From assembly GCA_036846645.1 (NCBI GenBank), contig DAIUBN010000003.1:1-45100 (forward strand): a DNA stretch of 45,100 bases, read 5' to 3'. This document shows positions 24,635 through 33,700 of the stretch, piece by piece. The notes beneath the pieces were generated by a model that saw nothing but the letters and a program-made list of their open reading frames with translations, did not search any database and was not told the origin of the DNA. Numbering within the stretch: the first letter of the stretch is position 1; every line of letters begins with the position of its first letter. This stretch comes from JAAYUD01 sp036846645. Lineage in GTDB: Bacteria; Bacteroidota; Bacteroidia; Bacteroidales; Bacteroidaceae. The position numbers were made by a program, and so were the translations under genes.

Positions 24635-25572
24635 ACAAATACGCCGACACATTGCAAGTTGATACAGCTTCGGTAGCTCAGACAGCTAAAGCCAAGGTTG
24701 TGCAACCGGTCAATCCGAATGATACGATTCAGTATCTCGGTGTGTTGCCTAGTGTTTTTCCCGAGGCGAAGGTAGATGTGCCCGATACATTGCCTCGTAT
24801 CAATTATGGAAGGTTTGTACCTGCTTGCAAACTGTCGTTACGAACATTTGTTTCGGCGCGTGATAAAGCTCCTGGAGTAGAAGGAACACCGCTGGTGAAA
24901 GATCCTTGTTCGAGTGATTTGTCTATATCGCTGGTTCTTGTGCTCACGTTGATGTCTTTGTTCATTCTTTCCAAAACGCACCGTTACTTCTTCCAACGCA
25001 TACACGATTTCTTTCTTGTTCATGGCTCAGTCCGCAAGTTTGTGGTCAATACAGTAGGCGATGCCCGTAGTGCAGGTATATTGGTTGTGCAGACGGCTGT
25101 ATTTATTTCAATCATGCTGTTCAGCTATTTTGTTCATACAAATGTTGCGCTCACTAGGGTAGTGCCGAGTTATGTGCTGCTGTTCATCTATACGTTGATG
25201 TGCCTTATTTATTTCTTTTTAAAGTGGGCCACCTATTCTTTCTTGGGCTGGGTATTTTTCACTCGAAAGGAAACAGATATATTTATTAATGCTTATACAA
25301 CAGTATTTTTTATGATGGGATTTGTAGTATATCCCATTGTCCTTTATATAACTTTTTCGTATTTACCGCCTTCAAGTGTGTCATTAATTGGCTTATTTGC
25401 TTTAGTTTTTGCCAAAATTCTAATAATATACAAGTGGTTAAAGCTTTTTTCGCAAAAGTTGTTTCGCTATCTGCTTTTAATTTTGTACTTTTGTGCCCTT
25501 GAAATCATACCTTGTATCATTTTTATAGAAAGTATGATTCAAATGAACAATATGTTGATTAAAAATTTTTAG
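24631..25572 (+). CDS. DUF4271 domain-containing membrane protein
   Basis: A 313-residue protein with a soluble N-terminal part (about 1-90, acidic and Pro-containing) and about six or seven hydrophobic segments from residue 97 on (such as DLSISLVLVLTLMSLFIL and FFMMGFVVYPIVLYITF). DUF4271 is a Bacteroidetes family that sits next to hemD, as here, but its function is unknown. It is translationally coupled to LOG (4-bp overlap) and 4 bp precede the hemD start. A promoter-like TACTTTTG lies within its last 90 bases. Confidence 0.87.
   Translation: MNKYADTLQVDTASVAQTAKAKVVQPVNPNDTIQYLGVLPSVFPEAKVDVPDTLPRINYGRFVPACKLSLRTFVSARDKAPGVEGTPLVKDPCSSDLSISLVLVLTLMSLFILSKTHRYFFQRIHDFFLVHGSVRKFVVNTVGDARSAGILVVQTAVFISIMLFSYFVHTNVALTRVVPSYVLLFIYTLMCLIYFFLKWATYSFLGWVFFTRKETDIFINAYTTVFFMMGFVVYPIVLYITFSYLPPSSVSLIGLFALVFAKILIIYKWLKLFSQKLFRYLLLILYFCALEIIPCIIFIESMIQMNNMLIKNF
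25486..25493 (+). promoter_or_regulatory. Candidate internal -7 element upstream of hemD
   Basis: TACTTTTG inside the 3' end of the DUF4271 gene, 83 bp before the hemD start. The surrounding TACTTTTGTGC closely resembles the elements of tyrS and tRNA-Gln (TACTTTTGTAC). It would let hemD, rnpA and the fusion gene be transcribed separately. Confidence 0.4.
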
Positions 25573-25576
25573 GACG

Positions 25577-26329
25577 TTGAAAATAAAGAAAATTCTTGTG
25601 TCGCAGCCGAAGCCTGCTTCAGAAAAATCTCCCTACTTTGATATCGCATCTAAATATGGTGTAGATATAGTTTTTCGCCCTTTCATTAAAGTTGAAAGTT
25701 TTACTGCCAAAGAATTTCGTCAGCAAAAGATTTCAATCTTGGATCATACGGCAATAGTGTTTACTTCGCGCCATGCGATCGACCATTTCTTTACGCTGTG
25801 TAAAGATCTACGTGTGACAATCCCGGAGTCGATGAAGTATTTTTGTGTCACGGAAGCGATATCTCTTTACATTCAGAAGTATGTACAGTATCGCAAACGT
25901 AAGATGTTCTTCGGAACAGCTGGCAAAATCGATGATTTGGTGCCAACCATGGTAAAGCATAAGACAGAGAAATATCTTATTCCAATGTCGGATGTGCACA
26001 ATAATGATATAAAGGACTTATTGGATCGTAATCATTTGCAACATACAGAAGCTGTGATGTATCGTACGGTGAGCAATGATTTCTCAAATGACGAGAAGCT
26101 TGACTATGACATGTTGGTGTTCTTTAGTCCTGCCGGCGTTTCTTCACTCTTAAAGAACTTCCCTAAGTTCGACCAAGGTGATATGAGGATTGCTACCTTC
26201 GGAACAACTACTGCTCAGGCAGTGCGTGATTCCGGTTTGCGTCTGGATTTATCTGCTCCTACCGTACAGGCTCCTTCGATGACTGCTGCTCTTGATATGT
26301 ATATCAAGAAAGTGAACAGCTCGAAATAG
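25577..26329 (+). CDS. hemD: Uroporphyrinogen-III synthase
   Basis: A 250-residue enzyme that cyclises hydroxymethylbilane to uroporphyrinogen III in haem and corrinoid synthesis. It shows the weakly conserved HemD pattern: KKILVSQPKP at the start, ILDHTAIVFTSRHAIDHFF in the first domain, HTEAVMYRTVSND in the linker, LVFFSPAGVSSLLKNFP, and IATFGTTTAQAVRDSGL near the end. Translation appears to start at TTG (25577), only 4 bp after the DUF4271 stop. No ATG is near, and the first residues after TTG already match the first strand. rnpA follows 8 bp later. Confidence 0.88.
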   Translation: MKIKKILVSQPKPASEKSPYFDIASKYGVDIVFRPFIKVESFTAKEFRQQKISILDHTAIVFTSRHAIDHFFTLCKDLRVTIPESMKYFCVTEAISLYIQKYVQYRKRKMFFGTAGKIDDLVPTMVKHKTEKYLIPMSDVHNNDIKDLLDRNHLQHTEAVMYRTVSNDFSNDEKLDYDMLVFFSPAGVSSLLKNFPKFDQGDMRIATFGTTTAQAVRDSGLRLDLSAPTVQAPSMTAALDMYIKKVNSSK

Positions 26330-26337
26330 TCTAAGTC

Positions 26338-26694
26338 ATGGATACATTGTGCAAAGCCGAAAGGCTATACAAACGGACGCTTATCGAAAAGCTTTTTTCG
26401 CCGGGCAATCATTCGTTTACAGTCTTTCCTTTGCGCGTTATCTATGTCAGTGTCGACGAGCTTGATGCCGATAATGCGATTCTTATCAGTGTATCGAAAC
26501 GTCATTTCAAACGGGCGGTGAAGCGCAATAGGGTGAAACGCCAGATTCGCGAAGCTTATCGACACAATAAATCATTGCTCAGTATCCCCGAAAATGGACA
26601 TTGGCTTGTCGCATTCATCTATCTCTCGGATGATATTTTCTCTTCAGTTACTATCAACAACGCTGTCTGCACTGCTTTGCAAAAGATAGGCTAA
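26338..26694 (+). CDS. rnpA: Ribonuclease P protein component
   Basis: This 118-residue basic protein is the protein cofactor of RNase P, which matures tRNA 5' ends. The signature helix RAVKRNRVKRQIREAYR (about 60-76, the RNR motif) is intact, and the N-terminal KAERLYKRTLIEKLF matches the usual start. Its length is normal. It lies between hemD (8 bp) and the yidD-tatD gene (14 bp). In many bacteria rnpA also precedes yidD, so the order rnpA-yidD is conserved, although rpmH and dnaA are not here. Confidence 0.95.
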   Translation: MDTLCKAERLYKRTLIEKLFSPGNHSFTVFPLRVIYVSVDELDADNAILISVSKRHFKRAVKRNRVKRQIREAYRHNKSLLSIPENGHWLVAFIYLSDDIFSSVTINNAVCTALQKIG

Positions 26695-26708
26695 AACAGC
26701 TTGAAGCA

Positions 26709-27599
26709 ATGCGCATCTTCTCCTACATACTTCTATTGCCGATTTATTTTTATCAGCGGTTTATCTCCCCGATACTGCCTAATTCTTGTCGATTCACACC
26801 GACATGTTCTCATTATGCTGTCGATGCAATCAAAAGGCATGGACCTCTTTTTGGTCTTATCCTTGGTGCATGGCGTATATTAAGGTGCAATCCGTGGGGT
26901 GGAAGTGGTTACGATCCGGTGCCCGAACATATCTATTGGTTCAGGAAGCCGACAATAGCCGATGTAGTAGATGTTCATACTCATCATGTGCAGTCGAGCA
27001 GGGGAGAGGCGATTCGTAGTGCCAAGCCAGAAGAGATTGTAAAAGATGACGGCCGATTTTATTCGGTAGGGATGCATCCTTGGTATATCTCGAATGATGA
27101 AACTGAGCGAGAGAATGAATGGAAGTCGGTGATAACTTGTGCTGCCTACAATAATGTTGTAGCTTTGGGTGAGACGGGATTGGATAAGCTTTGTGATACT
27201 CCTTTCGAACTACAACGGGCAATGTTCGAACGCCATATCCAGCTTTCAGAAGAAGTTCGTTTACCACTCATTATCCATGCCGTAAAGGCCAATGCAGAAT
27301 TGATTCAGCTTCGCGATCAATATAAACCTTGTATGCCTTGGGTGATTCATGGATTCCGAGGTAAGAAAGAACTGGCGCAAGAGTATCTTCGTCATGGTTT
27401 TTATCTATCTTTGGGAGAGCATTATCAAGATGAGGCATTGAAGGCCATCCCCATAGAGAAACTTTTGATGGAGACAGATGAAAGCGACGTTAATATCCGC
27501 TTTTTGTACGAAAAGGCTGCCAGTATACGTCAAATGTCTGTAACTGAATTTACTGCTGCGATGCACGAAAACGTGAAGAAAGTCTTTTTTCGTTGCTAA
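26709..27599 (+). CDS. Fusion protein: YidD membrane-insertion factor plus TatD-family metal-dependent hydrolase
   Basis: One uninterrupted 296-codon frame joins two proteins that are normally separate. Residues 1-80 are a complete YidD: an amphipathic N-terminus (SYILLLPIYFYQRFISP), C27/C33/C60 in CRFTPTCSHY and LRCNPWGGSGYDPVPEH. YidD helps YidC insert membrane proteins. Residues about 82-296 are a compact TatD-type nuclease/hydrolase with all metal ligands: D88-x-H90-x-H92, E155 (LGETGLD), H190, H214 (VIHGFRG) and D257 (ETDESD). No ATG, GTG or TTG lies in frame between YidD and the HxH motif, so the hydrolase has no obvious start of its own. A sequencing change of a yidD stop codon is the main alternative. 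Confidence 0.88.
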   Translation: MRIFSYILLLPIYFYQRFISPILPNSCRFTPTCSHYAVDAIKRHGPLFGLILGAWRILRCNPWGGSGYDPVPEHIYWFRKPTIADVVDVHTHHVQSSRGEAIRSAKPEEIVKDDGRFYSVGMHPWYISNDETERENEWKSVITCAAYNNVVALGETGLDKLCDTPFELQRAMFERHIQLSEEVRLPLIIHAVKANAELIQLRDQYKPCMPWVIHGFRGKKELAQEYLRHGFYLSLGEHYQDEALKAIPIEKLLMETDESDVNIRFLYEKAASIRQMSVTEFTAAMHENVKKVFFRC

Positions 27600-27625
27600 G
27601 TTTTGTTTCTACAGAAAAAGAATCG

Positions 27626-27633
27626 TACTTTTG
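27626..27633 (+). promoter_or_regulatory. -7 element for tyrS
   Basis: TACTTTTG fits TAnnTTTG, ending 31 bp before the tyrS ATG. It makes in-frame upstream extension of tyrS to 27593 unlikely. Confidence 0.6.
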
Positions 27634-27664
27634 TACACAATATAATAACTATTTAAATCATTCG

Positions 27665-28957
27665 ATGGATTTTGTAAAAGAATTGACATGGCGCGGTATG
27701 GTTCATGATATGATGCCGGGCACAGATGAATTATTAAACAAAGAACATGTAACAGCTTATGTAGGTTTCGATCCTACAGCCGACTCATTACATATCGGTC
27801 ACTTATGCAGCATTATGATACTGAAACGTCTTCAGCAAGCTGGTCATAAGCCATTGGCTTTGGTAGGTGGAGCAACCGGTATGATTGGCGACCCTTCGGG
27901 CAAATCGGCAGAACGTAACTTACTCGACGAACCGACATTAAAGCATAACGTAGCATGTATCAAGGCTCAATTGAGCAAGTTTTTGGATTTTGAGTCGGAT
28001 GCTCCTAACAGAGCAGAATTGGTGAACAACTACGACTGGATGAAGAACTTCTCTTTCCTTGAGTTCACCCGCGATATTGGCAAGCATATTACTGTCAACT
28101 ATATGATGGCCAAAGACTCTGTTCAGAAACGTCTGAACGGCGAGGCTCGTGACGGACTTTCTTTTACCGAATTCACTTATCAGCTATTGCAGGCCTACGA
28201 TTTCTACTATTTATATACTCATAAGGGTTGTAAACTTCAGATGGGTGGTTCGGACCAATGGGGTAATATTACTACAGGTACCGAATTGATTCGTCGTATG
28301 AACGGGGGAGAAGCTTATGCGCTGACTTGCCCGCTCATCAAGAAGGCCGACGGAACTAAGTTTGGTAAAACCGAAGGTGGCAATATATGGCTCAACCCTG
28401 AATATACTTCACCTTATAAGTTCTATCAGTTCTGGCTCAATGTGAGCGACGATGATGCTGAGCGTTATATTAAGGTGTTCACGATGCTTGGTCAGGAAGA
28501 AATAGATGCTTTGATTGCCCAACATAAAGAAGCTCCTCATTTGCGTGCTCTGCAGAAGAAGTTGGCTGAGGAAGTAACTGTTATGGTTCATTCTCGTCAG
28601 GACTACGAAACTGCTGTTGATGCTTCAAATATCTTGTTTGGTAATGCTACATCTGAGGCATTGAAGAAACTCGACGAAAATACATTGCTAAGTGTATTCG
28701 AAGGCGTTCCTACTTTCGAAGTATCTCGCGATGAACTCTCTGCCGGTGTGAAGGCCGTAGATCTCTTCGTAGAGAAAGCTCCTATCTTTGCTTCGAAAGG
28801 TGAGATGCGCAAGTTGGTTCAAGGTGGTGGCGTTTCGATGAATAAAGAGAAACTGGCTGCTTTTGATGCAGAAATAAAGACCACAGACTTGATAGACGAT
28901 AAGTTCTTGGTAGTGCAAAGAGGTAAGAAAAACTATTTTCTTATCATTGCTAAGTAA
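27665..28957 (+). CDS. tyrS: Tyrosyl-tRNA synthetase
   Basis: A 430-residue class Ic synthetase that charges tRNA-Tyr. The HIGH-type motif is DSLHIGHLC (near residue 40), tyrosine-pocket residues lie in YQLLQAYDFYYL and GGSDQWGNITTGTELI, and the KMSKS loop has the usual bacterial variant KFGKTEGG. The C-terminal S4-like RNA-binding domain ends with VVQRGKKNYFLIIAK. The ATG at 27665 is preferred over an in-frame start at 27593 because a -7 element lies between them and the first residues (MDFVKELTWRG) match the family. tRNA-Gln follows after 79 bp. Confidence 0.97.
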   Translation: MDFVKELTWRGMVHDMMPGTDELLNKEHVTAYVGFDPTADSLHIGHLCSIMILKRLQQAGHKPLALVGGATGMIGDPSGKSAERNLLDEPTLKHNVACIKAQLSKFLDFESDAPNRAELVNNYDWMKNFSFLEFTRDIGKHITVNYMMAKDSVQKRLNGEARDGLSFTEFTYQLLQAYDFYYLYTHKGCKLQMGGSDQWGNITTGTELIRRMNGGEAYALTCPLIKKADGTKFGKTEGGNIWLNPEYTSPYKFYQFWLNVSDDDAERYIKVFTMLGQEEIDALIAQHKEAPHLRALQKKLAEEVTVMVHSRQDYETAVDASNILFGNATSEALKKLDENTLLSVFEGVPTFEVSRDELSAGVKAVDLFVEKAPIFASKGEMRKLVQGGGVSMNKEKLAAFDAEIKTTDLIDDKFLVVQRGKKNYFLIIAK

Positions 28958-28972
28958 AAAAGCTACAAAAAG

Positions 28973-29004
28973 TTTGGAGAATTACGACATATTCTCTACT
29001 TTTG
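28973..29004 (+). promoter_or_regulatory. Promoter of tRNA-Gln with -33 and -7 elements
   Basis: TTTG (28973-28976) and TACTTTTG (28997-29004) are separated by 20 bp, matching the Bacteroidetes promoter layout. The tRNA begins 32 bp after the -7 element. Confidence 0.7.
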
Positions 29005-29036
29005 TACCCGATTTAGACAGCAATGTCTAATGTGAT

Positions 29037-29107
29037 TGTTCTATGGTGTAATGGTAGCACTACAGTTTTTGGTTCTGTCAGTCGAAGTTCGAATCTTCGT
29101 AGAACAA
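29037..29107 (+). tRNA. tRNA-Gln (anticodon TTG)
   Basis: A 71-nt cloverleaf. The acceptor arms TGTTCTA and TAGAACA pair perfectly, with discriminator A. The D arm contains GGTGTAATGGTAGCAC. The anticodon stem ACAG/CTGT closes a loop with anticodon TTG at 29069-29071. The T arm CGAAG-TTCGAAT-CTTCG is perfect. CCA is not encoded. The inner base pair of the anticodon stem is a T-T mismatch. Confidence 0.95.
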
Positions 29108-29114
29108 CACAATT

Positions 29115-29142
29115 AATCCTGGTTCTGAAAAGAGTCGGGATT
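29115..29142 (+). terminator. Terminator after tRNA-Gln
   Basis: AATCC...GGATT hairpin with internal mismatches (AATCCTGGTTCT opposite GAGTCGGGATT), running straight into a TTTTTTG tract. Confidence 0.7.
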
Positions 29143-29164
29143 TTTTGTTTTAGTTTGTATAGGG

Positions 29165-30106
29165 CTATTGCTTATCATTGGCCTTTGCTAGATCGATATT
29201 CCTTCTCAATCCACTATATTTAGCTCTTTTGATAGCGCTATGGCGTGTTATCTTCCTATATTCTTCTTCGCTCAAGTTGTTCCAGTCTTCTTTTGTCATA
29301 TTGATTAGGGCTTCTTCGGGTTGAAGTTCGGGGGTTGTTGTTGGCTTGGCAAACTTGTTCCATGGGCATACGGCTTGGCATTTGTCGCAACCATAGATAG
29401 TATTGTTGATTTTGGATGATAATTCGGGCGAAATTACGCCTTTATTTTCAATAGTAAGATAATTGATGCACTTTGTAGCGTTAAGTTCGTGAGGAGCTTC
29501 TAATGCACCCATAGGACAAATATCCAGGCACTTAGTACAATTGCCACAACGGTCGGGTAGGGGACTATCATACTTGTCGGCTTCGGCATTAATCATAAGT
29601 TCGCCCAAGAAGAAGCAGGGACCGGCATCGGGGACAATGAGCATGCAGTTCTTCCCAATCCATCCCAAGCCTGCCTTCCATGCCCAAAAACGTTCCAATA
29701 CAGGTGCTGTATCGCAGAAAGCTCTGCCGCTAAGCGTTGGATATGTTTGTTGCAAAGTAGATAGCAATGCTTGCAGTTTGGGCTTTACTATCTCATGATA
29801 GTCTTTGCCATAGGCATACCAAGCTATTTGGTATTCATTATGAGGTATCTGTCGGGTGGGGTAGTAGTTGAGGGCAACAGAGATAATTGTCTTGGTGCCT
29901 TCGACAAGCAGACGAGGGTCGAGACGTTTATCACGATAGTTGGCAAGATAGTCCATGCCGGCATTTTTCCTTTCGCCCAACCAATGGTTCAAGAAGGAGC
30001 CGATATGTTCTTCTACGGGCTCTGCCTTGGCGAGTCCGCAAATATCAAAGCCGAGACGTTTTGCCTCGGCTTTGACCATATTGCTTGATATAACTTCTTC
30101 TATCAC
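29165..30106 (-). CDS. queG: Epoxyqueuosine reductase
   Basis: A 313-residue cobalamin-dependent iron-sulfur enzyme performing the last step of queuosine synthesis in tRNA. Two [4Fe-4S] cluster motifs are seen: CGNCTKCLDICPMGAL (about 190-205) and CDKCQAVCPWN (about 241-251, shared Cys pattern). The N-terminal DUF1730-type cobalamin-binding region includes ISVALNYYP and YGKDYHEIVKPKLQALL, and GRAFCDTAPVLERFWAWKAGLGWIGKN carries the catalytic Asp region. Its start overlaps the stop of the polysaccharide deacetylase gene by 4 bp. Confidence 0.95.
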   Translation of the reverse strand: MIEEVISSNMVKAEAKRLGFDICGLAKAEPVEEHIGSFLNHWLGERKNAGMDYLANYRDKRLDPRLLVEGTKTIISVALNYYPTRQIPHNEYQIAWYAYGKDYHEIVKPKLQALLSTLQQTYPTLSGRAFCDTAPVLERFWAWKAGLGWIGKNCMLIVPDAGPCFFLGELMINAEADKYDSPLPDRCGNCTKCLDICPMGALEAPHELNATKCINYLTIENKGVISPELSSKINNTIYGCDKCQAVCPWNKFAKPTTTPELQPEEALINMTKEDWNNLSEEEYRKITRHSAIKRAKYSGLRRNIDLAKANDKQ

Positions 30107-30717
30107 AATGTCTTGAAAGTATAACCTTCTTTGATGAGATATTCTAAAGCTCTTGGTAGTGCGTAGGGCAGATTACCATTGTTCCATGATTTAAGCGAGT
30201 CGTGGAAGGTGATGATCGAACCGTTTCGCACATATCTTTTCACGTTTTCAAATACCTGTGGACCCTTCAGTTTCTTACTATAGTCGCGAGTCACTAAATC
30301 CCACATGATGACTTTGTAATACTTCTTCAGTTCCCAATATTGCGCAATTCTCATGTGTCCATGAGGTGGTCTGAACAAATCTGTATGCATCAGCTCATTG
30401 GCTTTGTTGGTATTGGCAAGATAGCTTTCCTTTGTATGCTCGAAACCTTTAATATGGTTGAATGTATGGTTACCTATACGGTGTCCAGCCTCTACTACCA
30501 TTTTGAATGTTTCGGGATGCTTCTTGATATTTTCACCAACTAAAAAGAAGGTAGCATGTATGCCGTACTTCTTCAATAAGTCTAGTACCCACGGTGTCAC
30601 TTCCGGTATCGGGCCGTCGTCGAAAGTCAGATAAACTGCCTTTTCGTTCGGGTCTTTCCGGAAGATTGCCGAAGGATATAGCGCTCTAAAAAAGCGCGGT
30701 GGTTGTTCTATAAGCAT
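30103..30717 (-). CDS. Polysaccharide deacetylase family protein (NodB homology domain)
   Basis: A 204-residue carbohydrate esterase family 4 protein that would remove N-acetyl or O-acetyl groups from a glycan or peptidoglycan. NodB motif 1 is YLTFDDGPIPE (catalytic Asp-Asp), motif 2 is GNHTFNH (H-x3-H metal ligands), motif 3 is FRPPHGH, and a late HDS is present (ITFHDSLKSW). No signal peptide is obvious, so it may be cytoplasmic or use a non-canonical route. It follows the DUF2723 gene by 7 bp and overlaps queG by 4 bp, so the three form one transcript. The physical substrate is unknown. Confidence 0.92.
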   Translation of the reverse strand: MLIEQPPRFFRALYPSAIFRKDPNEKAVYLTFDDGPIPEVTPWVLDLLKKYGIHATFFLVGENIKKHPETFKMVVEAGHRIGNHTFNHIKGFEHTKESYLANTNKANELMHTDLFRPPHGHMRIAQYWELKKYYKVIMWDLVTRDYSKKLKGPQVFENVKRYVRNGSIITFHDSLKSWNNGNLPYALPRALEYLIKEGYTFKTL

Positions 30718-30724
30718 CTTTATC

Positions 30725-33700
30725 TTACTGCGCAGACTTCATATAGCGGGCATACTTATCGTAGATAGTATTGAGCTGTATGGTGTACTGCTTGCTTAAG
30801 TTAGATTTGTATTTGGTCATCAACTTCACTTCTTGATCGAGTATTGCCAGATTGAATTCTATCTCTTGCGAAGATATTGATATCTGTTGGATGCCCATCG
30901 AGAGGTACCAGTTGAGGTATTCTATAGATTTCTTTGCCAAATCATTGATGATATGGTCTGCTTGAGCTTTCTTGCCGAGTTGGTAATAAGCTTCTGCCAT
31001 CTGGATAGAGCCATTAGAGTAGTCGTACGGAACATTGTATTCGGGAACGACTTTCTCACAATAGTTCAATGCAGCCAATGCCTTGTCGCGTTTGCCTTCT
31101 TGCATCAATGCTGTAATCAATTGCGAGAATACTCTACGATGGGTGAAACACATTCTCATCACGTTCTCATCAAGATAGATACCATGTTTATCGATACCAC
31201 CGAATTTGAACTTATGCATCATATTGTCGTACATCTTTTCTGTATCGACAGTTACACCAGTCTTGTTCGTATCGAATGGAGTGAAACGGTAGGCCAATCC
31301 TTCGAGTACGAAGTGGTTGTCCATACCTAGACGATTCTCTGTACCTACGGTGACAGCAATGTAGATAGGACGTGTCCAGTTGCAGTTTTTCAGCAATTCG
31401 AGCATCATGAGTTCGCTCTTGTAGAGTGCTCTCTTTCCTTTCAGAGAGATAACCATATTATTAGGTATCTCACCGCCTTTAGGTATCATCATTCCCGATT
31501 TGAGAACTGCATTCCTATTGACGTTCATCACCAAACTATCGGTAGGAATGACACGGGCGCTTTCGTTAGAACTATGAACAAAGTTCTTGAATACGTTGTT
31601 GATTTCGAAAGGATTGTCGCCCAGCATTGCTTTGTATTTGCCAACTTCTTCACCTCCTGCTCTATAGAGCGAATCTATTTGTGCACCGATTGATGGGTCT
31701 ATCTGAACATATTCGTTAGTTCCCGATACGTAGTCGATGCGCTTCCAGTTGATTGGAAGTGATGGAGAAGAGTAGGCGGGACGTCTCATCTGGTCTATGT
31801 ACCAGTCTGTCTGCAAGTAGCTTAAATTACATACTCTCGCATCTTGGCGCACACCTTCTGTATCCATATTGTACCAAAGAGGGAAGGTATCGTTATCACC
31901 ATTTGTAAAGATGATTGGGTTGCCTTTCTGTTGCATTGAATTCAGATAGTTCTGACCGAAATCACGGCACACATATCTTCCCGAGCGGTCATGGTCGTCC
32001 CACGTCTGACCCGCCATCTGTATCGGTATCAGTATACAAGCGATTGTAGCCAGCGAGGCGGCAACAACTTCGCTCACTTTTGCTTTCTTGAGCAGATGAA
32101 CGATACCGGCGACACCCATTCCTATCCATATTGCAAAGGCATAGAACGAACCTGCATAAGCATAGTCTCGTTCACGGGGCTGACCAGGTGTCTGGTTCAG
32201 ATAGAGTACAATGGCGATACCCGTCATGAAGAACAAGAAGAATACAACCCAGAATTGTTGTACACCTTTCTTGCCGCGATAGGCTTGCCATAGCAATCCG
32301 ATGATACCCAATAGTAATGGCAGTCCGTAGAATACGTTATGTCCTTTATTATTAGCCAAGTCTTTAGGCATCAGATCTTGATTACCTGTCAGGTATTTAT
32401 CAATAGATTTGAATCCCGTAATCCAATTGCCATGCTCTATTTCTCCACTGCCTTGCAGGTCGTTCTGGCGTCCTACGAAGTTCCACATGAAGTACCTCCA
32501 ATACATGAAGTTGAGCTGATAGGAGAAGAAGAACTTGAGGTTCTCCCACTGTGTAGGCATGTTCACCATTGTTGTTTCTCCGCTTTGCGGATCAAGATAT
32601 GGCACATCATGTCCCTTAATATTTACCCATTGTTTATACCCGTCGGCATATTGCGAACTATACATTCTTGGGAACAGCATATTCTGTTCGTAGGCATAGC
32701 TGGTTTCTCCAGGGATTGACTTATATCTGTCTTTTTCGTCAGGAGATTTCTTCTCTTCACGTATCCATTTTGTTCCAGATGATTCTTCTACCGGTTTCAG
32801 ATAGTCGCCATCTTGAACGAACTTGACTCTCGAAGTGAAAGCGGGACCATAGAATAATGGTCGTGTACCATATTGTTCACGTCCAAGATACTCACCTAGG
32901 GTAAAGATATCTTCTGGGGAGTTTTGATCCATTGGTGGATTGGCTACGGAACGAATTACAATCAGTGCATACGAAGAATAACCGATGACAAGCATCATAG
33001 AGCAGATGATAGCGGTATTAAGAGCTCTTGTAGAAACTTTGTATTTCGATTTTTTCTGAACCTTCGGAGAAAGATAAAGGTATAAAGCTGCAATGACAAT
33101 GATACCTATGATTACAGAACTTGCTCCATGTCCGTAGAAAGGAACACCCAACAGTCCTATCGTGACGATAAATGCATAACGCATTCTGTTGGGATTCTGC
33201 TCGCAGAAGGTTTCGTAGGCCGCCCAGATAAGTGCCGCGGCAAGTATTGCGATATAGAATATCACACCGGTGTTGAAAGGCATACCCAATGTGTTGACGC
33301 ACAAGAGTTCGAACCATCCACCAACTTTTACTACACCTGGTACGATACCATAAAGTACTACTCCAACCAATACCATAGAAGCCAATAGTGCAAGGAGTGA
33401 ACCTTTCAGATCAGCTTCCGGATGCTTCTTGTAGTAGTACACCAGGACGATGGCAGGTAAGCAAAGCAAGTTGAGCAAGTGAACACCAATGCTAAGTCCG
33501 GTGAGGTAGGTGATAAGAATAAGGTATCTGTCAGAGTGGGCTTCATCGGCCACATCTTCCCATTTCAGTATGAGCCAGAAGACAATAGCGGTGAACATCG
33601 AAGAGAAGGCGTAAACCTCACCCTCGACCGCACTGAACCAGAATGTATCACTGAATGTATAAGCCATTGCGCCTACAAATCCGGAGCCCATAATGGTGAT

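Noticed and set aside
27593..27664. N-terminal extension of TyrRS and overlap with the fusion gene
   Set aside because: A TACTTTTG promoter element lies inside it, and family similarity begins at the ATG at 27665.
29023..29223. 66-codon frame over the tRNA
   Set aside because: It spans tRNA-Gln and its terminator, both clearly supported.
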